Shown: positions 11,030-25,173 of the stretch, one piece after another
Numbering within the stretch: the stretch's first letter is position 1
How the letters are laid out: each line of letters starts with the position of its first letter
Assembly: GCF_000315625.1 (NCBI RefSeq)
Contig: NW_005434660.1
Span: forward strand, 302,768-366,767
DNA length: 64,000 nucleotides
Source of the DNA: Guillardia theta CCMP2712
Lineage: Eukaryota; Cryptophyceae; Pyrenomonadales; Geminigeraceae
Reading direction: 5' to 3'
Program-made: the position numbers and the translations under genes
The notes under the pieces: model-generated
The model's input: the letters and a program-made list of their open reading frames with translations, nothing else
The model's database searches: none
Told to the model about the DNA's origin: nothing

Positions 11030-11960
11030 TGTCCGCCATCGGATCGGCACCGTCCGACTCCGGCGAGTCACGCCGTGCGCCGTGCGCCCGCCGGCGGGCG
11101 GCGCCCGAGGCTGCCACCGTGCCCGGCGGAGTCCGATCACTGGCGCAGTCCGATCACGGCCACGTGACGCCCGGCGCGCCGGGCGCTCAACAGTGACGCC
11201 GGATCCGAGGCCCTCAAAATGCTCCTGGCAGCCGCAGTGACCGCTCACTGATCGGATCAGACTGAGTCACTGCCGCTGCACAGCCGCACGGTTTGAACCG
11301 AAGGTCTCAGGCTGAGGCTACGGCCGCAGTATCCGATGATAGCCTATACCGTACGGTCACGGTACTCAGGCCCGATCGCCGGACAGTCACGGTACCCGGC
11401 GTTCTCCGGCCCCCGGCCGTTCAGCCAAATAAAAGTTGGCCCGGCCCCGGCCCGGAGTCCGATCATGATGATAGCCTAGTACTACCGTAGCCTATCATAG
11501 TATACCGTACTGACAGCCTGAATCCGATCACGGTACGCCGGGCCGTTCACGGTTCTCCGGGCCGTTCCAAATTTGGCTCGGCGGCGCCGGGCCGGGCGGC
11601 CGCGGCGGGGCCGAGAGTCGGAGCCTCAGCCGCCGCTCTCAGATCGACTCAGTGCCACGGTGATCGAGTCGGAGGCCGGGAGCCGCTCCGGAGTCCGGCG
11701 CCGTACGGGCGCCGTTCCAGCGCGGCCCGGCCGCCGGCGCCGCCCGACTCCCGTCAGTAAGGTCCCCTTCGTACTGATTCAAAGCTTTAACTTAACTTTG
11801 ACTCAAGTTGAGTAAAGAAGGCCGGCCTGTCACGTGACCGGGTCCGGGCCGGCGATCCGATGATCGGGCCGGGGCCGCCCCGGCTCAGCGGCTCGCCAGG
11901 CTCCCTGACTCTCAGATCGACAGAAGTCCGCAAAACCGGCAGACCGAATCCGATGACCCC
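11030..11960. repeat. GC-rich island 3, largest (about 0.9 kb)
   Basis: Built from short self-complementary words (CCGG, GGCC, CGGCCG, GATC) and GACTC/GAGTC, GTCAC/GTGAC, plus repeated tgatgatagcctat phrases at about 11333 and 11468. Near 11780 it holds an AT-rich insert, tttaacttaactttgactc, whose core recurs in islands 5 and 9. No coding sense on either strand. Confidence 0.65.
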
Positions 11961-12199
11961 CGGGGCAAAAACATGAAAAGCAAGGATTTCGGAGGAGATT
12001 TAGAGATTAAAACTTCTTAAAACTATCTAAGTTTTACAATCATGAAAGGTAGTGTTGTGGTGGAATTGAGGTCTCAATCGAGATCTTGGATGCTCTTGTT
12101 GAGTCCAAAAAACGTCTTTTCATTCAGAATTTGGTATCTCTTGCTTATATTTCCTCTCTAAAAATACTTCTGAAGTATATCTTTTTATGAATTTAAAAC

Positions 12200-12650
12200 A
12201 TTTAAAAGTAACTCAGGGGCCAAGGAATCGACGGGGTTGTATTACAGAGCCTAGCACCGGTCCCCAGTATTGGATGAGAAATGAACGGGTTGTTTGTAAG
12301 GATGAATCGCCTTCAAGGGGGTGGGTCAAATCCAGTTGTAAACGATATTCTATTTGTGCAAGGGTGGTGGGGGTGGTGGGGGTACATATCCAGTTGGAAT
12401 CGGGAATGAGGGGTTATTTCCCTATTACGGACGGTGGGTAGGAAATAAATCAGAACCAGAGGGGGTAGGGTGGTCAGTTTGTTGATGTTTTTGTTGGTTG
12501 GTTCTCCAGGACTTCATGTGGTGGGTACGTAAGAAGTACGGGTCCATTTCCACGTATTTGGACTTGTTTGAGGGGTGGGGGTAAACCATTGGAGGGGTTT
12601 AGGTGGGTGGTGGAGAGTAGGGGATAAATAAGTTGCAAAGATGTTTCGTA
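12200..12650. repeat. G-rich strand-biased tract
   Basis: Runs such as ggtgggggtggtgggggt and gaggggtgggggt. The + strand is markedly G over C. It follows island 3. Open frames on the minus strand here are an effect of the bias. Confidence 0.5.
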
Positions 12651-13187
12651 GCGCAAGGAGACATGGAGAGAAAGAACGACGAAGAGAAAGTAGTGCGAGG
12701 TCTAACAAACATGTTGACCTGATATTCGTCGAGGAAGGATGTTAGAAGAGAAGACTAAGATGACGAGGCAACTAGAATACAAAATACGGCTGGGGAGACA
12801 TAGATAATATTGAAAGCAGATGGTAGATCAGCAATTGGTAGACTGTCAGATATTATTTCAGAGATGGAGGTATTGCATGGCGTGTTCCAGTGAACAACTA
12901 AAGATATTCATTCAAAGATACTGATTTTCCGTTTGCAGAACAATCTTTGCTGCTTTTCAGAAACTCTGTAGAAGACTCTTACCCTTTTTCACCCCATCCC
13001 TTTATCTCCGTAGACTTCACACATAAAAAGACCCTGGACGTCAGTATCTACTGGACGTTTCTGTGAGCTTATCTCAAGCTCATCAAAATATCTCGCTACC
13101 GATCGTCTGTATGCAATCTGGTCTCAATCGATCTGGACATCTCTATTTGCATCAAACACCAACATAGACGGATACGACAACAACAGA

Positions 13188-13758
13188 ATGGGTACGGACA
13201 CGATTTGTATCCATTTGGGGCTCATTTTTTATGCAGCTGATACAATCATCCCTCTCCACGACTTCTTGGGTCTCAACGACTACATGTCGGACGAGAATCG
13301 GTTCGCTCAGATGGTCTATATGTCGCTGGAAGCATGCTTCACGAAGCAACAGATAGAAGAATGCCGCGCTCGCATCATAGAGGACTCGGAAGAAGATCCT
13401 GAAGGTTTGTTCTCGTGTGTTGTTGTTATGCCGATCTCTGAACGGCTCCCTGCTTCCAGATGATGTCGACTCCACCAAGGCAGCAAGGAAACCCTCTGCA
13501 GGCCGAAAGAGGTTGCATGCCGACACGTTTTCGGAGGAGCTGGAAATCTCCCCCTCCATCCTGTCAGGGTCGGAGACTCCTGACAACGTCTCGAGCCCCA
13601 AGGGCTGCACTCCCTGCGACACTCCGAGGAATCGGAAGAGTGACGTGACGAGGTCACGGTATCTCCAAGACGACCTGTCATCATGCCACAGGCAAGCTCC
13701 TCCCACCGCAAGCAAGAGGCTGCACATAGCCTCAGGAGCAGACTTCGAACTCTGCTAG
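13188..13758 (+). CDS. unknown small soluble protein
   Basis: Exons 13188-13191, 13237-13404 and 13460-13758, with introns of 45 and 55 nt. The first intron is a multiple of three, so a model starting with uninterrupted 13188-13404 is also open. With it removed the protein starts MADTIIPLHDFLGLNDYMSD, a more natural N-terminus. The first third is helical (ENRFAQMVYMSLEACFTKQQ) and the rest is Ser/Pro/Arg-rich and probably disordered, with an SPKGCTPCDTPRNRK stretch containing SP/TP sites. No family recognised. Confidence 0.6.
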
Positions 13759-13970
13759 AACACGGAGGACCCTTCGGAGTTGTGCATCATTGTAATCGTA
13801 GTCACTTAAGTTAGGTTAATCGGTGATAAACTAAGGCCTCAAGTGCAAGTGATCTTGTCCGTGTTGTCGTTCTTTGCATCCCACTATCTTTACTCTCTGA
13901 CCTCCACCATCCTGTAGAGCATAACTGGAAATTAGCTTGTGCATCATGTCAATGCAATGATAGGCTGGCT

Positions 13971-16900
13971 TCAAGCAACTTCATAGTAAACATTCTCGGT
14001 CGTCTCCGCAATCTTGTCCCATGAGAACTCATGTTCGCACCTTGCCTCGAAGTAAGTAGCGCCACCGCCAGCCCTCTTCTCACCTGTCCCTTCCTCTCAT
14101 TCCCATCTCCCTTGCTCGATCAAAGTTGCTGAAGACTTCCTTCACCCCCCAGGCCACACTGTTGGGCTGCAGCAGGATCAGGGCAGAGCAGGAGCAGCTT
14201 CCAGCCTCCTCTCCGCTCACCTCGTTGTACACGTGGTACCCATCCTCCCCGTGCCTGTCATGTTCTTCAGCAACAGCCTGCCCGTAATCACGTGACCTCA
14301 CCTGACAAACTCTCCCGGCCCTCCACTCTGCGTAACAACCACTGGCTTGCCGCAAGCCCAGGCCTGGTCGAGAGAGAACTAGTCGGAGCAAGAGTGGACA
14401 AACCAAGGGAGGAGGAGGAGGGCTAGAGTGAACGAGCCAACGGAGGAGAAGATGAAAAGAGAGAAGACGAGCAGTAGACAAAGTGGAGGACACAAAGGAA
14501 GGAATGGAGACAGCAAGAGCTAGAGCGAGAAGAACCTCAAGGACGACGATGCCAAAGGGTTCATTGCGAGAAGGCACGCAAACCATGTCTGTAGCTTTGA
14601 GAAGATCCTGCAAAGAAACAGATAGGATGAGAAATCAACGAGAGTTGTGGAAACCAAAAAGACAAAAGGAACAGCATTGAACAAGCTGCAAGGAAGTGCA
14701 AGTGTGGTAAGAGAAGTTGGAAGGAGGTGCGACAAAACAAAGAAGTGGGGAACAATCATTGAGGGACGAGCAAGAAGACAAACGGGAAAGAAGAAAAAGG
14801 TGGGGAGTATTCTCAAACCTTCAAAGGAGTTCCTGACATGGTACCAAGGAAGCGGACTGCATGGCCAACGTTCAATTCTCGTGCCCTGCTCAAATTTGTG
14901 AGGAGGAAGTGTATGAATCCCAACGATTCTGCTGCCTGTTCTCCAGATCCGGCCGCATGTGACCGTCTCCAACGAAGATGACGACAGCATCTGATGGCAC
15001 GGTGAGGAGAGAGAGAAGATGTCCATAACAGGAGAACAAGTTGAGAAAGACGATGAAGATAATCATGATTGAGAGATAAGATCATGATTCATTATCACAT
15101 CAGAGCACATTGCCATGATAAAGATGATGATGATGATGATGATGATGAGAACAACATCTGAAAATGAGAACATTGAATGATGAAAGGAGAGGAGGCGAGA
15201 AAAACACAAGCGAGGAGAGAGGTTCTTGTGATGACCGTTTCTGCACGATAGAATATCTGGGATGGCCTCAAGCAAGACATCTGGCCCCTGTTGAGAAGAA
15301 ATCAGGCTAGAGAATATTGGCATCGCAAACTCGAGCAACCATCTCTTTCTTGCCTTCAACCCCTCCACAGTATCATTCATCTCGCCCCATCGTCTCCACC
15401 TCCACCCCTTCCTTGTCTTCACCCTCGCCCTCCACCACAATCTCCTCCTCCTCCTCCTCCTACTACTACTGCTACTACTCTATCGCCAGCACAACCAAAC
15501 AACAGCCACGGCCACCACGAATTCTCTGTCTCTCTCAAGTGATTTCACCTTCTGAACGACAAGTCGACCAACAAACAGAATCGTCGGCTGAAAGGCTCCA
15601 ATGCCATACCTGACATAGTTTAGTCTTAGAATTCTCCGCAAACTACTTCAAGTCTCCACGAATTCTTACCTCCCCTTGACGTCTGCACAATCAATCATCC
15701 CATCGAAGTTGTGCAATTGAATTCCGTTGTACGCCTGGAGACATTTCAGTACAAGAACGGAAGCACGTCGCCTTCAGAGGCGGCAGATTGATCTCACCAT
15801 CCTCAGCTTGTTGTCGCAGTGATATAAGGACTTTACTTCATCACAGAGTCGACCAGACACTGCGATGACGCGATCCGCATGGTCGCAACTGTAACATCCT
15901 TCATCTCCTCCCCCCTCCCTTCCTCGTCTGCTGTCCCTTTCGACTTGCTTCGCTTTCCCCCTTTCTTCCATTCTCTCCCCATCTCACCCTTCTTGCTCGA
16001 TCGCTCTGATCCGAGCTGCTTGTCCATCGAAGTGAGTGTTTCCTGCTTGTCGCTCAGTGTTGAAATCACAAAATCAAAACACTCCAAACAACCGCATCGT
16101 CCAAACTCTGTCGAGTGGCAGGTTAAGATTGTTTTCCTTCCAATCTTCTGTAACTGATACATTTGTCAAATACATCGCCATCGCAATCATAAAAATCCTT
16201 CGTTGCTTCTATGACATTCATAGTCTACCTTGATGTCTTTCCCTACATCTACATCTACCTTTGTCTCTTTCTTGACCACTTCCTGTCACGCCACTATCTT
16301 TATCTCCTCTTACATTCACGATGCTCATTGTCATGTAGCAATCTCTCTCTTACCTGCACGATTGTCTTGGCAGCGAGCCAGTCGTGAGCATGAATGATAT
16401 CGAAGTGAGCCTGTTGGCACGTCAAACACATTCTACCTCACCGAACTCTTTGATGGACCTGCATGAAATTTTCCGACTCTCTGATGAACCAGACAAACGA
16501 GTTGCACATGTTGTTGCACTCGGAAACAAAGTCCTGCGCTTCGTGTTTCAACTCCTCTTGAAAAACCATTCAATCTCACCTCGTCGAGCTCGATCGGCAC
16601 TCTGTGTATGTGGACATCATGAACAATCTCGTAGCTCTCTCCAGCCCTGCCAACTCTCCATCATCCATCCTCCCAACCTTCAAGCTTCTCCCCTACCCGC
16701 TGGCCCGAGCAAAAAGATGCACCTGGTCGCTCAGTCACAGACAGACTCTGATAAGCAGATACCACTCAAGATCACCTCGTGTCCTCTGCGAGCAAGAGCT
16801 GCTGCAAGCTCTGTGACGTGCGGCGCGACTCCTCCGACTTTCCAACAGCTGTTAGCTCACAACACAAGGACGAGGTCGATTCCACACCAGCGATGGTATG

Positions 16901-17199
16901 TAGAGATTCCTGGAATCAAAGTTCATGTCACTTCCTGAAGTCAAGAGCGAAGAGCTTGCCCTTACCCATGCACAGAGAGCAATCTTTAGCTGCCTCCCTC
17001 CTCCTCTCAGTCTCAGCTGATTCTGAGATGGGTGGTTGGGTCCCGGCAGAGCGGATTCAAGGAGGCTCCTTCCTCCAGTGATGTCCTTGGTTGGAACATA
17101 GCGATCGATCCTAAGAGAGGATAACAGTACCGAGTCGCTCGGTGAGCAGAACAACAAAGTGATTGTAGCAACAATCGAGAATGCGGAGGAAAACTTCAT
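13971..17199 (-). CDS. GT4-family glycosyltransferase with signal peptide, 20 exons
   Basis: All 20 exons close in frame for a 455-aa product: 17199..16966, 16909..16888, 16837..16776, 16722..16697, 16646..16580, 16533..16459, 16410..16354, 16147..16093, 16042..15988, 15888..15798, 15734..15670, 15609..15549, 15287..15236, 14990..14925, 14877..14819, 14607..14536, 14363..14302, 14254..14221, 14166..14084, 14040..13971. Motifs run in order for a retaining GT-B enzyme: VGGVAPHVTELAAAL (glycine-rich loop), HAHDWLA, VIAVSGRL, FVGRLVVQKGPDVLLEAIP, VIFVGDGHMRPDLE, PSRNEPFGIVVLEAWACGKP (EX7E motif) and SGGPGEFV. An N-terminal signal peptide (MKFSSAFSIVATITLLF) means entry into the secretory system, or in a cryptophyte also the periplastid or plastid route. 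LRLRGG lies just before the catalytic domain. Donor and acceptor sugars are not predictable; starch or glycoprotein metabolism are both possible. Confidence 0.92.
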
Positions 17200-17799
17200 T
17201 CTTACGACCTTAGCAGGTCAAGGAGGTATCGAGCCTGAGACATTGGTCACGTCTAGAAACCAACGAAAACACATGTTGTTCTCATACGTTGACGAGAAAT
17301 CTAAGAAAACAAGCACATTTCATGGCATTCAACATTTCAAGCAATATATGATAAACGAAACCAAGGAAGAGACCATTTCACGTGTTTGTTTCTTGACGTA
17401 ACCAAACTATCATTCTCGACCCGTACCTATCGACGAGTATCTAATGACCCTCACTGCACGCTCTTCGAGAAACATCAATGCCAGAACAGCTCGACTATCT
17501 CTGAGGCCATGGTCTGAGAGTTGAATCTCTCCTCTCCTGCTCACTTCTCTCCTTCCTCTGCCCCTTCATCTCAGCCCAAATCCCCCAGTGACTAGCGGCC
17601 ATTCCCACACCATATAACCGGGTCCGGTCAGGAATCACGAGGTACGGGTCCTCAAACACCGGTGCAAATCTCATTAGAAAAGTGGGTACTAGTTGGAAGA
17701 TCCTGTAATGATCGATGGGTGGGTGGTACAGCGAATCGATGCGTTTGGGTTGTTTTTCAGCAAGGCCTCCGAGTGATGATACGGTAGCGGCAGTTACAT
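17200..17799. other. intergenic upstream of GT4 gene
   Basis: No supported gene. An 80-codon frame (17159-17401 +) overlaps the start of the GT4 gene antisense and is not supported. Confidence 0.4.
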
Positions 17800-18330
17800 T
17801 GCAACTCGCCGGGGTCTCAGTGCAACCGTCACTGGCCGGCGCACTGCCGGCCCGCGGCTGCCGCGGCTGCCGCGTCCAGTGCCGGCGGACCCGACGGGGG
17901 GCGGCTAACGGGCCGCCGAACAGGCTCCGTCCGCCCCGGCCGGGCCGCCGGCCGGGTTGTGACTCCGATGCTCAGCACCGTCACCCGGCGTGGCACTGCC
18001 GGGCGGCCGCCGCCGGTGACACGCCGGGCCGCGGGCCGCACTGCCACCAGTGGGCCACGGCGGACGACTCGCGCCCTACTGCGGCGGCCCCGTGCCCCCG
18101 GCCGGCCGTCACTGCCGCACGCCCCGGTGACGTGTGACCCTCATCATGTGCAGAACGGCCCCCGGCCCGCGGCGCGGCCCCTCAGTGCTCGGCCGTTTGC
18201 CGCAGTGCCACGCCGCGGAACTAAGTTCCGAGTGCCACTGGGCCGCCCGCGGCCCGCGGCCCGCGGCCCGGCCGGGCCCGCGGCCGGATCGGACTCCGGC
18301 CGCCGGGCGGGCCCTCCGATGACCGACTGA
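17800..18330. repeat. GC-rich island 4
   Basis: About 530 bp of CCGG/GGCC/CGCGGCC words, the most extreme G+C stretch in the window. Open frames in all six phases here are a composition effect. Confidence 0.65.
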
Positions 18331-18419
18331 AAGTGAGCAACGAACCGGAATTAGAAATCCTGCTGCTAATGGCAGGGAAGGAAGAAACTGATTGGCAGGG
18401 AAATGTGAGATTATTTTAC

Positions 18420-18690
18420 AGAGAAGACGAAGATAGAGGATGAGTTGGTAGAAGATGGATAGATTGGAGTTAAATTGATAGAAGGTAGATGGATAGAGGA
18501 TGAGTTGATAGAAGATGGATAGATTGAGGATGGATCGAAAGGAAATGAGAAGATGGGTTGCTAGGGGATGGATAGAAGATTGGTTGATAGGAAACTTGGC
18601 GACAAATGGATAGGGGATGGATCGGTGGAAGATGGGTTGATAGGATATGGATGGGTAGGGGATGGATTGATAGAAGCTAAGGCAAAGCGA
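18420..18690. repeat. imperfect minisatellite, GATGGATAGAGGATGAGTTG type
   Basis: Many degenerate copies of gatggatagaggatgagttg and gatagaagatggataga in tandem, directly next to GC island 4. Confidence 0.75.
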
Positions 18691-18812
18691 GAAAGCATAA
18701 GATTTGAGGGGAACGGTGAGAGGAGAGGAGAGACACAAATGAGAATCTAGGAATCACGATGCTTTAGCGACAAATAGCAAGAAAATGCGTTCAAGGTTTC
18801 TCTTTTGACACC

Positions 18813-19037
18813 GTGAATATCTTACTTGAGCTTTACAGCATGTTCAATATTTTGACATCTGATCCCATGGCGAAAGTCATGCCAATGCAAGAAATCATGA
18901 ATCGTGAGCGATTGTTCCTGAATCCAATCAAGTGTGTTGAAATCATCTCTGTAGGTATTATTGTTGATCAAAGGTTGCACGCTGGCGAGGTGAGTGACAC
19001 TCAGCTGGCCCTCGCAGACATGAAGGCTAGAAGGTAA
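18813..19037 (+). CDS. doubtful small ORF
   Basis: 74 codons with repeated Met starts. Composition is plausible, but an equally long frame lies on the opposite strand and no family is recognised. Confidence 0.15.
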   Translation: MNILLELYSMFNILTSDPMAKVMPMQEIMNRERLFLNPIKCVEIISVGIIVDQRLHAGEVSDTQLALADMKARR

Positions 19038-19290
19038 TGATCCAGTGTGTGATCGTCTTCTCACATTGATCAGGTTTGGGCATAAGAAAACAGGCAGTGC
19101 GAGGTCTGGTGATCTAGACTGCTCTCCTTTCTGTAAATAATCGGGGAAGGCTCACTCGAACTCTCCATGACTTCCGATAGCATCTGCGACAGCTTCTCAT
19201 AACTAGAGTGTATGCTCATAATTTCTGTATTCACAACAAAAAATTCCTGTTTACATTATCGACTATTTGCAGAAATATCATAACAAAGAG

Positions 19291-19354
19291 AAGCAAAGAG
19301 ATTATTGGCTACACAGAAAACCAAGCAAAGAGATTATTGGCTACACAGAAAACC
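19291..19354. repeat. 32-bp tandem duplication
   Basis: The unit aagcaaagagattattggct... occurs twice back to back with a 32-bp period and no mismatch. Confidence 0.85.
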
Positions 19355-19356
19355 AA

Positions 19357-19830
19357 TCAATTCATCACCTCCTGATGGTCCATTGGCAAGTGAAACTTCT
19401 CCCGTTGACTCTCCAAAGCATTGTTCGCGCTGCGGTCACGTTGCGATGGCGGCAATATGGTATCGGAATCAATAAGGGCCAAGTGAAACGCTCGCGTGTG
19501 CCCACCAGCGTTGACAGTTCCCGTAGAATATCCTTCACGTACTTGATTGGTCAGATGCCATCTAACATCTGAACTATCGTCATGAGAAAACGAGGTCGCT
19601 CCTCCGCAAGATCTCACCGCAAGTCCAATTTGCATTCACACGGACCACAGTTCCGATTCCTCCTCTGCTTGGATCGGCCCTACCCGCATCTCTTCTTCTT
19701 TGCAGCCCTTGCTCGGACATCTTGACTAGTTGTCCTATCCGAGGCTTGACGTGTTTCCCGAGCAATCTCTCCTTCGTGAAAGGCACTGCCCCGAGCTCGC
19801 CATCGACGGCCTTCGCCTTGAAGAAACTTC
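19357..19830 (-). CDS. MIB/HERC2-like domain fragment, 5' end unresolved
   Basis: Two exons join through a 49-nt intron: upstream exon about 19830..19618 and final exon 19568..19357. The joined frame reads GGIGTVVRVNANWTCDVRWH then GYSTGTVNAGGHTRAFHLAL. This pattern (G-x-V-x-V/R ... V-x-W ... Y-x-x-G ... G ... L) is reminiscent of MIB/HERC2 small beta-barrel domains, which bind peptide partners in ubiquitin ligases. Upstream in-frame sequence (FTKERLLGKHVKPRIGQLVK) is open, but a stop blocks it before any ATG, so earlier exons exist or the gene is truncated. Family call is tentative. Confidence 0.4.
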
Positions 19831-19972
19831 GTCACTTTGCAAAACTCATTTGATCTACTTGATCTCTGCTCCACATTTCCTGGCCTCTCTATCAGTCCAT
19901 CAATCTATCCACCCCTTTTGTCCTCCCCTTTTGTCCTCCCCGTTTGTCCTCCCCTTTGTCCTCCCCTTTGTC

Positions 19973-20065
19973 CTCACCTCACCTCACCTCACCTCACCTC
20001 ACCTCACCTCACCTCACCTCACCTCACCTCACCTCACCTCACCTCACCTCACCTCACCTCACCTC
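19973..20065. repeat. (ACCTC)n pentanucleotide microsatellite
   Basis: About 17 uninterrupted copies of CTCAC/ACCTC. On the minus strand it reads AGGTGAGGTGAG, a run of consensus 5' splice sites. Confidence 0.95.
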
Positions 20066-20408
20066 CACCTCCTTCCCCCTTCCTGCCTGCCCCCAACCCG
20101 CATACATGCCGGTTCCATCAAACACTTACGTTGTCCATTTCCAACGAACTCTAGGAGCAACCACCCCACCTACTCCTGCAAGGGCCGAAACTAATTACAG
20201 GACCCCTACATTAGACATAGTTTTCTACCCCACCTTGGTACCGCACTCACGACCTGTCTGTCTGTTGCCTGTGCCCCCGACATCGGAAGAGATCGATGGC
20301 GGAGTACGAACCAACCGTGCAGGCAAGAACGATGATCAGAGGCAGTGAGGAGGAGGACGAGAGGCATAGGAACAGCAAGAGGATGTGGTTCGGGATAGGA
20401 TGAATGCA

Positions 20409-20496
20409 CATGAGGAGGAGGAGGAGGAGGAGGAGGAGGAGGAGGAGGAGGAGGAGGAGGAGGAGGAGGAGGAGGAGGAGGAGGAGGAGGAGGAGT
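20409..20496. repeat. (GAG)n trinucleotide microsatellite
   Basis: About 29 GAG copies. It creates poly-Glu/Arg frames on + and poly-Pro/Leu on -, none supported as protein. Confidence 0.95.
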
Positions 20497-21004
20497 GGAA
20501 GCAGAAAGCCTGGAGAGGACCTGTTCTTCTTCGACAAAGGGCAGGGGATCGGGGGAGTGAACGAGAGCAGAACGGGAGGAAGGAAGGATCAGAGATAGGA
20601 AGTCTTCAGATTCGTGCGAGATCGAGTGTTTCAAAGATCGATCTGGACTCGGGCAGCGTTCCAAACATGATCATGACAGCCAAGGGCAGTAAGAATAAGA
20701 AGAAGGCTGCCTCAACGAGAGTTGCGATAGTGCAAACTCTCTTATGCCATTAGTGGTGTGACGATGAGAGAGAGCCACGCGTACTTCTTATGTGTGAGGA
20801 CTGCAGTATGAGATTCCTGAAGAGAGGGAGAGAGAAGGGGATTTGGGGGAGGATGTGAAGACGAAAGGGGTTGCTGCATTTTATAGATGGTTCCGGATGT
20901 GAGACCGGCAGTGTCAAAGAGATCAGAGGATCAGATGAGTGTGGTGGCTAGATCGCGGCCGGGCGCCATGGGAAGTGATTGCGGGGAACTGACGATGTTA
21001 AAAG

Positions 21005-23134
<2,130 letters not shown>

Positions 23135-23639
23135 CGAGAATGAAAGAAGACCAAGGGGCCTGTCTTGCCTTCTTTCTTCCTTGTTTACCAGCGTCTGTTC
23201 ATAATTCGCCAAGGCTCTTCCTCTCGTTGTTTATTCTTCTTAGTAGCGTCTTACACCTTGATGGACATTCTTCTTATTCGCGCCTTCATAACCCAATCGT
23301 CTTCCATTCGTATCGTGATATCATACTCGTCGTGTTGAAGAAATCCTGCGCCACCTTGGCAAGACAACATTACTTGTCATAGAAAGAAGGGCATTTGTCC
23401 TCACCTCCTCCTGGCTCAACTTTCTCAACTCTCCAGGCACAAACAGCTTCGACGGGGAGTCTATGGCATGGTCAAACTGACTAGCGTCAGGTATCTACTT
23501 TTCCCTTACCCTCCCATCCCATGCTGCCCCCGTTCTCATCGCCCGTCGATTTCACTTCTTCCCTTTTGATTCCCTTGGGCTCTTCGTCCAACGTTCCCCT
23601 GCAAGAAGTCACAGAAGGATCTGAAGCTGGAAGAGTGGG

Positions 23640-25173
23640 GGAGAAGTTTAGGAGCAGCGGTGAATAGGAGGAGAAGAAGGGAAGGAGAAACGAAAGACAG
23701 ATCTTGTGGAGGAGAGAGGAGCTGGGCAAGTCGAGCAGGTTGTTGTGGGAGGCATACATCGACTCTGCTAGCTTCAAGATGTCCAACAATCCACTGGTCA
23801 CTGCCTCTTGCGCCTTGAAAGCTGCTATCAAACAAATGGAAGAGGAAAGCTGCAGTTCCAACCTTGAGCGTCTGCTCGTCGTACACCATAAGCTTGCCCC
23901 CCTCCATCTTTGTCTTCACGAGCTTGTCCTCGTCTGCACGACTGTCAGCACAAGAACGCCATCGCCTCGTCTCCTACCGTCCTTCATTGCATCTTCGTCG
24001 TTCATTCCATCTGGTCTTGCGGGGCTGAGGACCTCCTCAAGAAGATTCACATGCGTCAGGTATCTGCATCCTTGTCAACACGAGCAGAGGCTTCTGCTCG
24101 ACGACAACACCTCCCGACGGCTTCTCTCTTCCTCTCGAAGTCTGCCTCCTCGCAGACTTGGCGAAGACGGTCGTCCCTCTGGTGGGAGAGGATCAGGAGC
24201 ACGAGCAAGACGGCAGCATGGGAACCTGAAAGGGATGGTAGCGATAGCGAATAGAAGGAATTCGGGTCAGGCCGTCGCTCGATGGTTTAGTGGACTTCTT
24301 GAGTTGATTCTTCTTCAACTCCCTGCCATGTAGCGTCACAGCAGCAGCCGTCTAAGGCCTTCCTCCCTCACGCTTCTCTGCGAGCAATCGCTGTCGGGTA
24401 TCCACTGAGTTCGCACACAGACCGTCATGCTAACAGCAAAGGTGAGAGAGCTGTGGTACCGGGGGGCCGGTCCGAGTTTCTCAAGAAGCTCCAGGCACTC
24501 CTGTAGGCAGGTGAGACACAAGGCAAGCCATGGCAACTGTGTCGGAGCATCTTGCCTTGGATCGTTCACACCAGTGATCGTACAGCTGCTTCGATGTCCT
24601 GTCTGTCTTCATTTCCTGCGCTACCCTTTCCCAGCCCTATCATGGTAGCAAGTTCAAACGTCATGTTGAGAACCTTTAGCACCTCAACAAAGAATTGCTT
24701 TTCATCAGAAAGCACAGCAGAGACACAATCACCATCACATACACATCCGACATATCTCATTGCAACAACCATCGCCGCACTTCATGATCACATCGGATCG
24801 TAAATCCAATTCGCAGTCTGTGGGCTCCTCACCTTCACCCCAAAGTTCTTCACCGCCTCCGCTAGCATTCGTTCCTCGATGTCGTCCCATCTCTTGAAAC
24901 CTGCATAGATGTGAGTTTCATCAGTGGAAATACAAAACCATCTGCTCCCATCTCATCCCCCTATCTTCTCAACCCATCCTCTTCCTCCCCTCTGTCAGCT
25001 ACTTTTTCTCAAACGCCCTCGCATGCTATCCCCCATCTTCTAAACAATCCAATCGTCCTCCTGCCAATATAACTTCTCCTCCTCCTCCTCCTCCCCATTC
25101 CCCCTCCCCCCCCCTCCACGTGCACGCGCGCGTCTTACTTCGCTTCCCCGACATGCCCGGCAGGTGGCTCGCC
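23640..25173 (-). CDS. SANT/Myb-like protein, incomplete model
   Basis: Start ATG at 25173 encodes MASHLPGMSGKR. After an intron, an exon at about 24905..24835 gives FKRWDDIEERMLAEAVKNFGVK. An exon at about 24610..24525 gives EMKTDRTSKQLYDHW and continues to ...VAMACL; then ECLELLEKLGPAPRYHSSLT (about 24511..24450). Later exons give KTKMEGGKLMVYDEQTLK and AFKAQEAVTSGLLDILKLAE (23920..23700). The W...IEERMLAEAV..FG.K / RT.KQL.DHW spacing fits a SANT/Myb repeat, so a chromatin or DNA-binding role is likely. Middle junctions are unsolved, and the C-terminal part is read only from frame quality. Confidence 0.5.

Noticed and set aside
17715-18330. Long overlapping Arg/Pro/Ala-rich frames
   Set aside because: Composition effect of GC island 4, where stop codons are rare in all frames.
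20206-20753. Poly-Pro, poly-Leu, poly-Glu and poly-Arg frames
   Set aside because: All come from the GAG microsatellite read in different phases.
23536-23919. Uninterrupted reading through 23860-23810 as LKVGTAAFLFHLFDSS
   Set aside because: The alternative with an intron gives the more regular amphipathic AFKAQEAVTSGLLDILKLAE. The unspliced reading was not used, though the junction phase is not fully solved.
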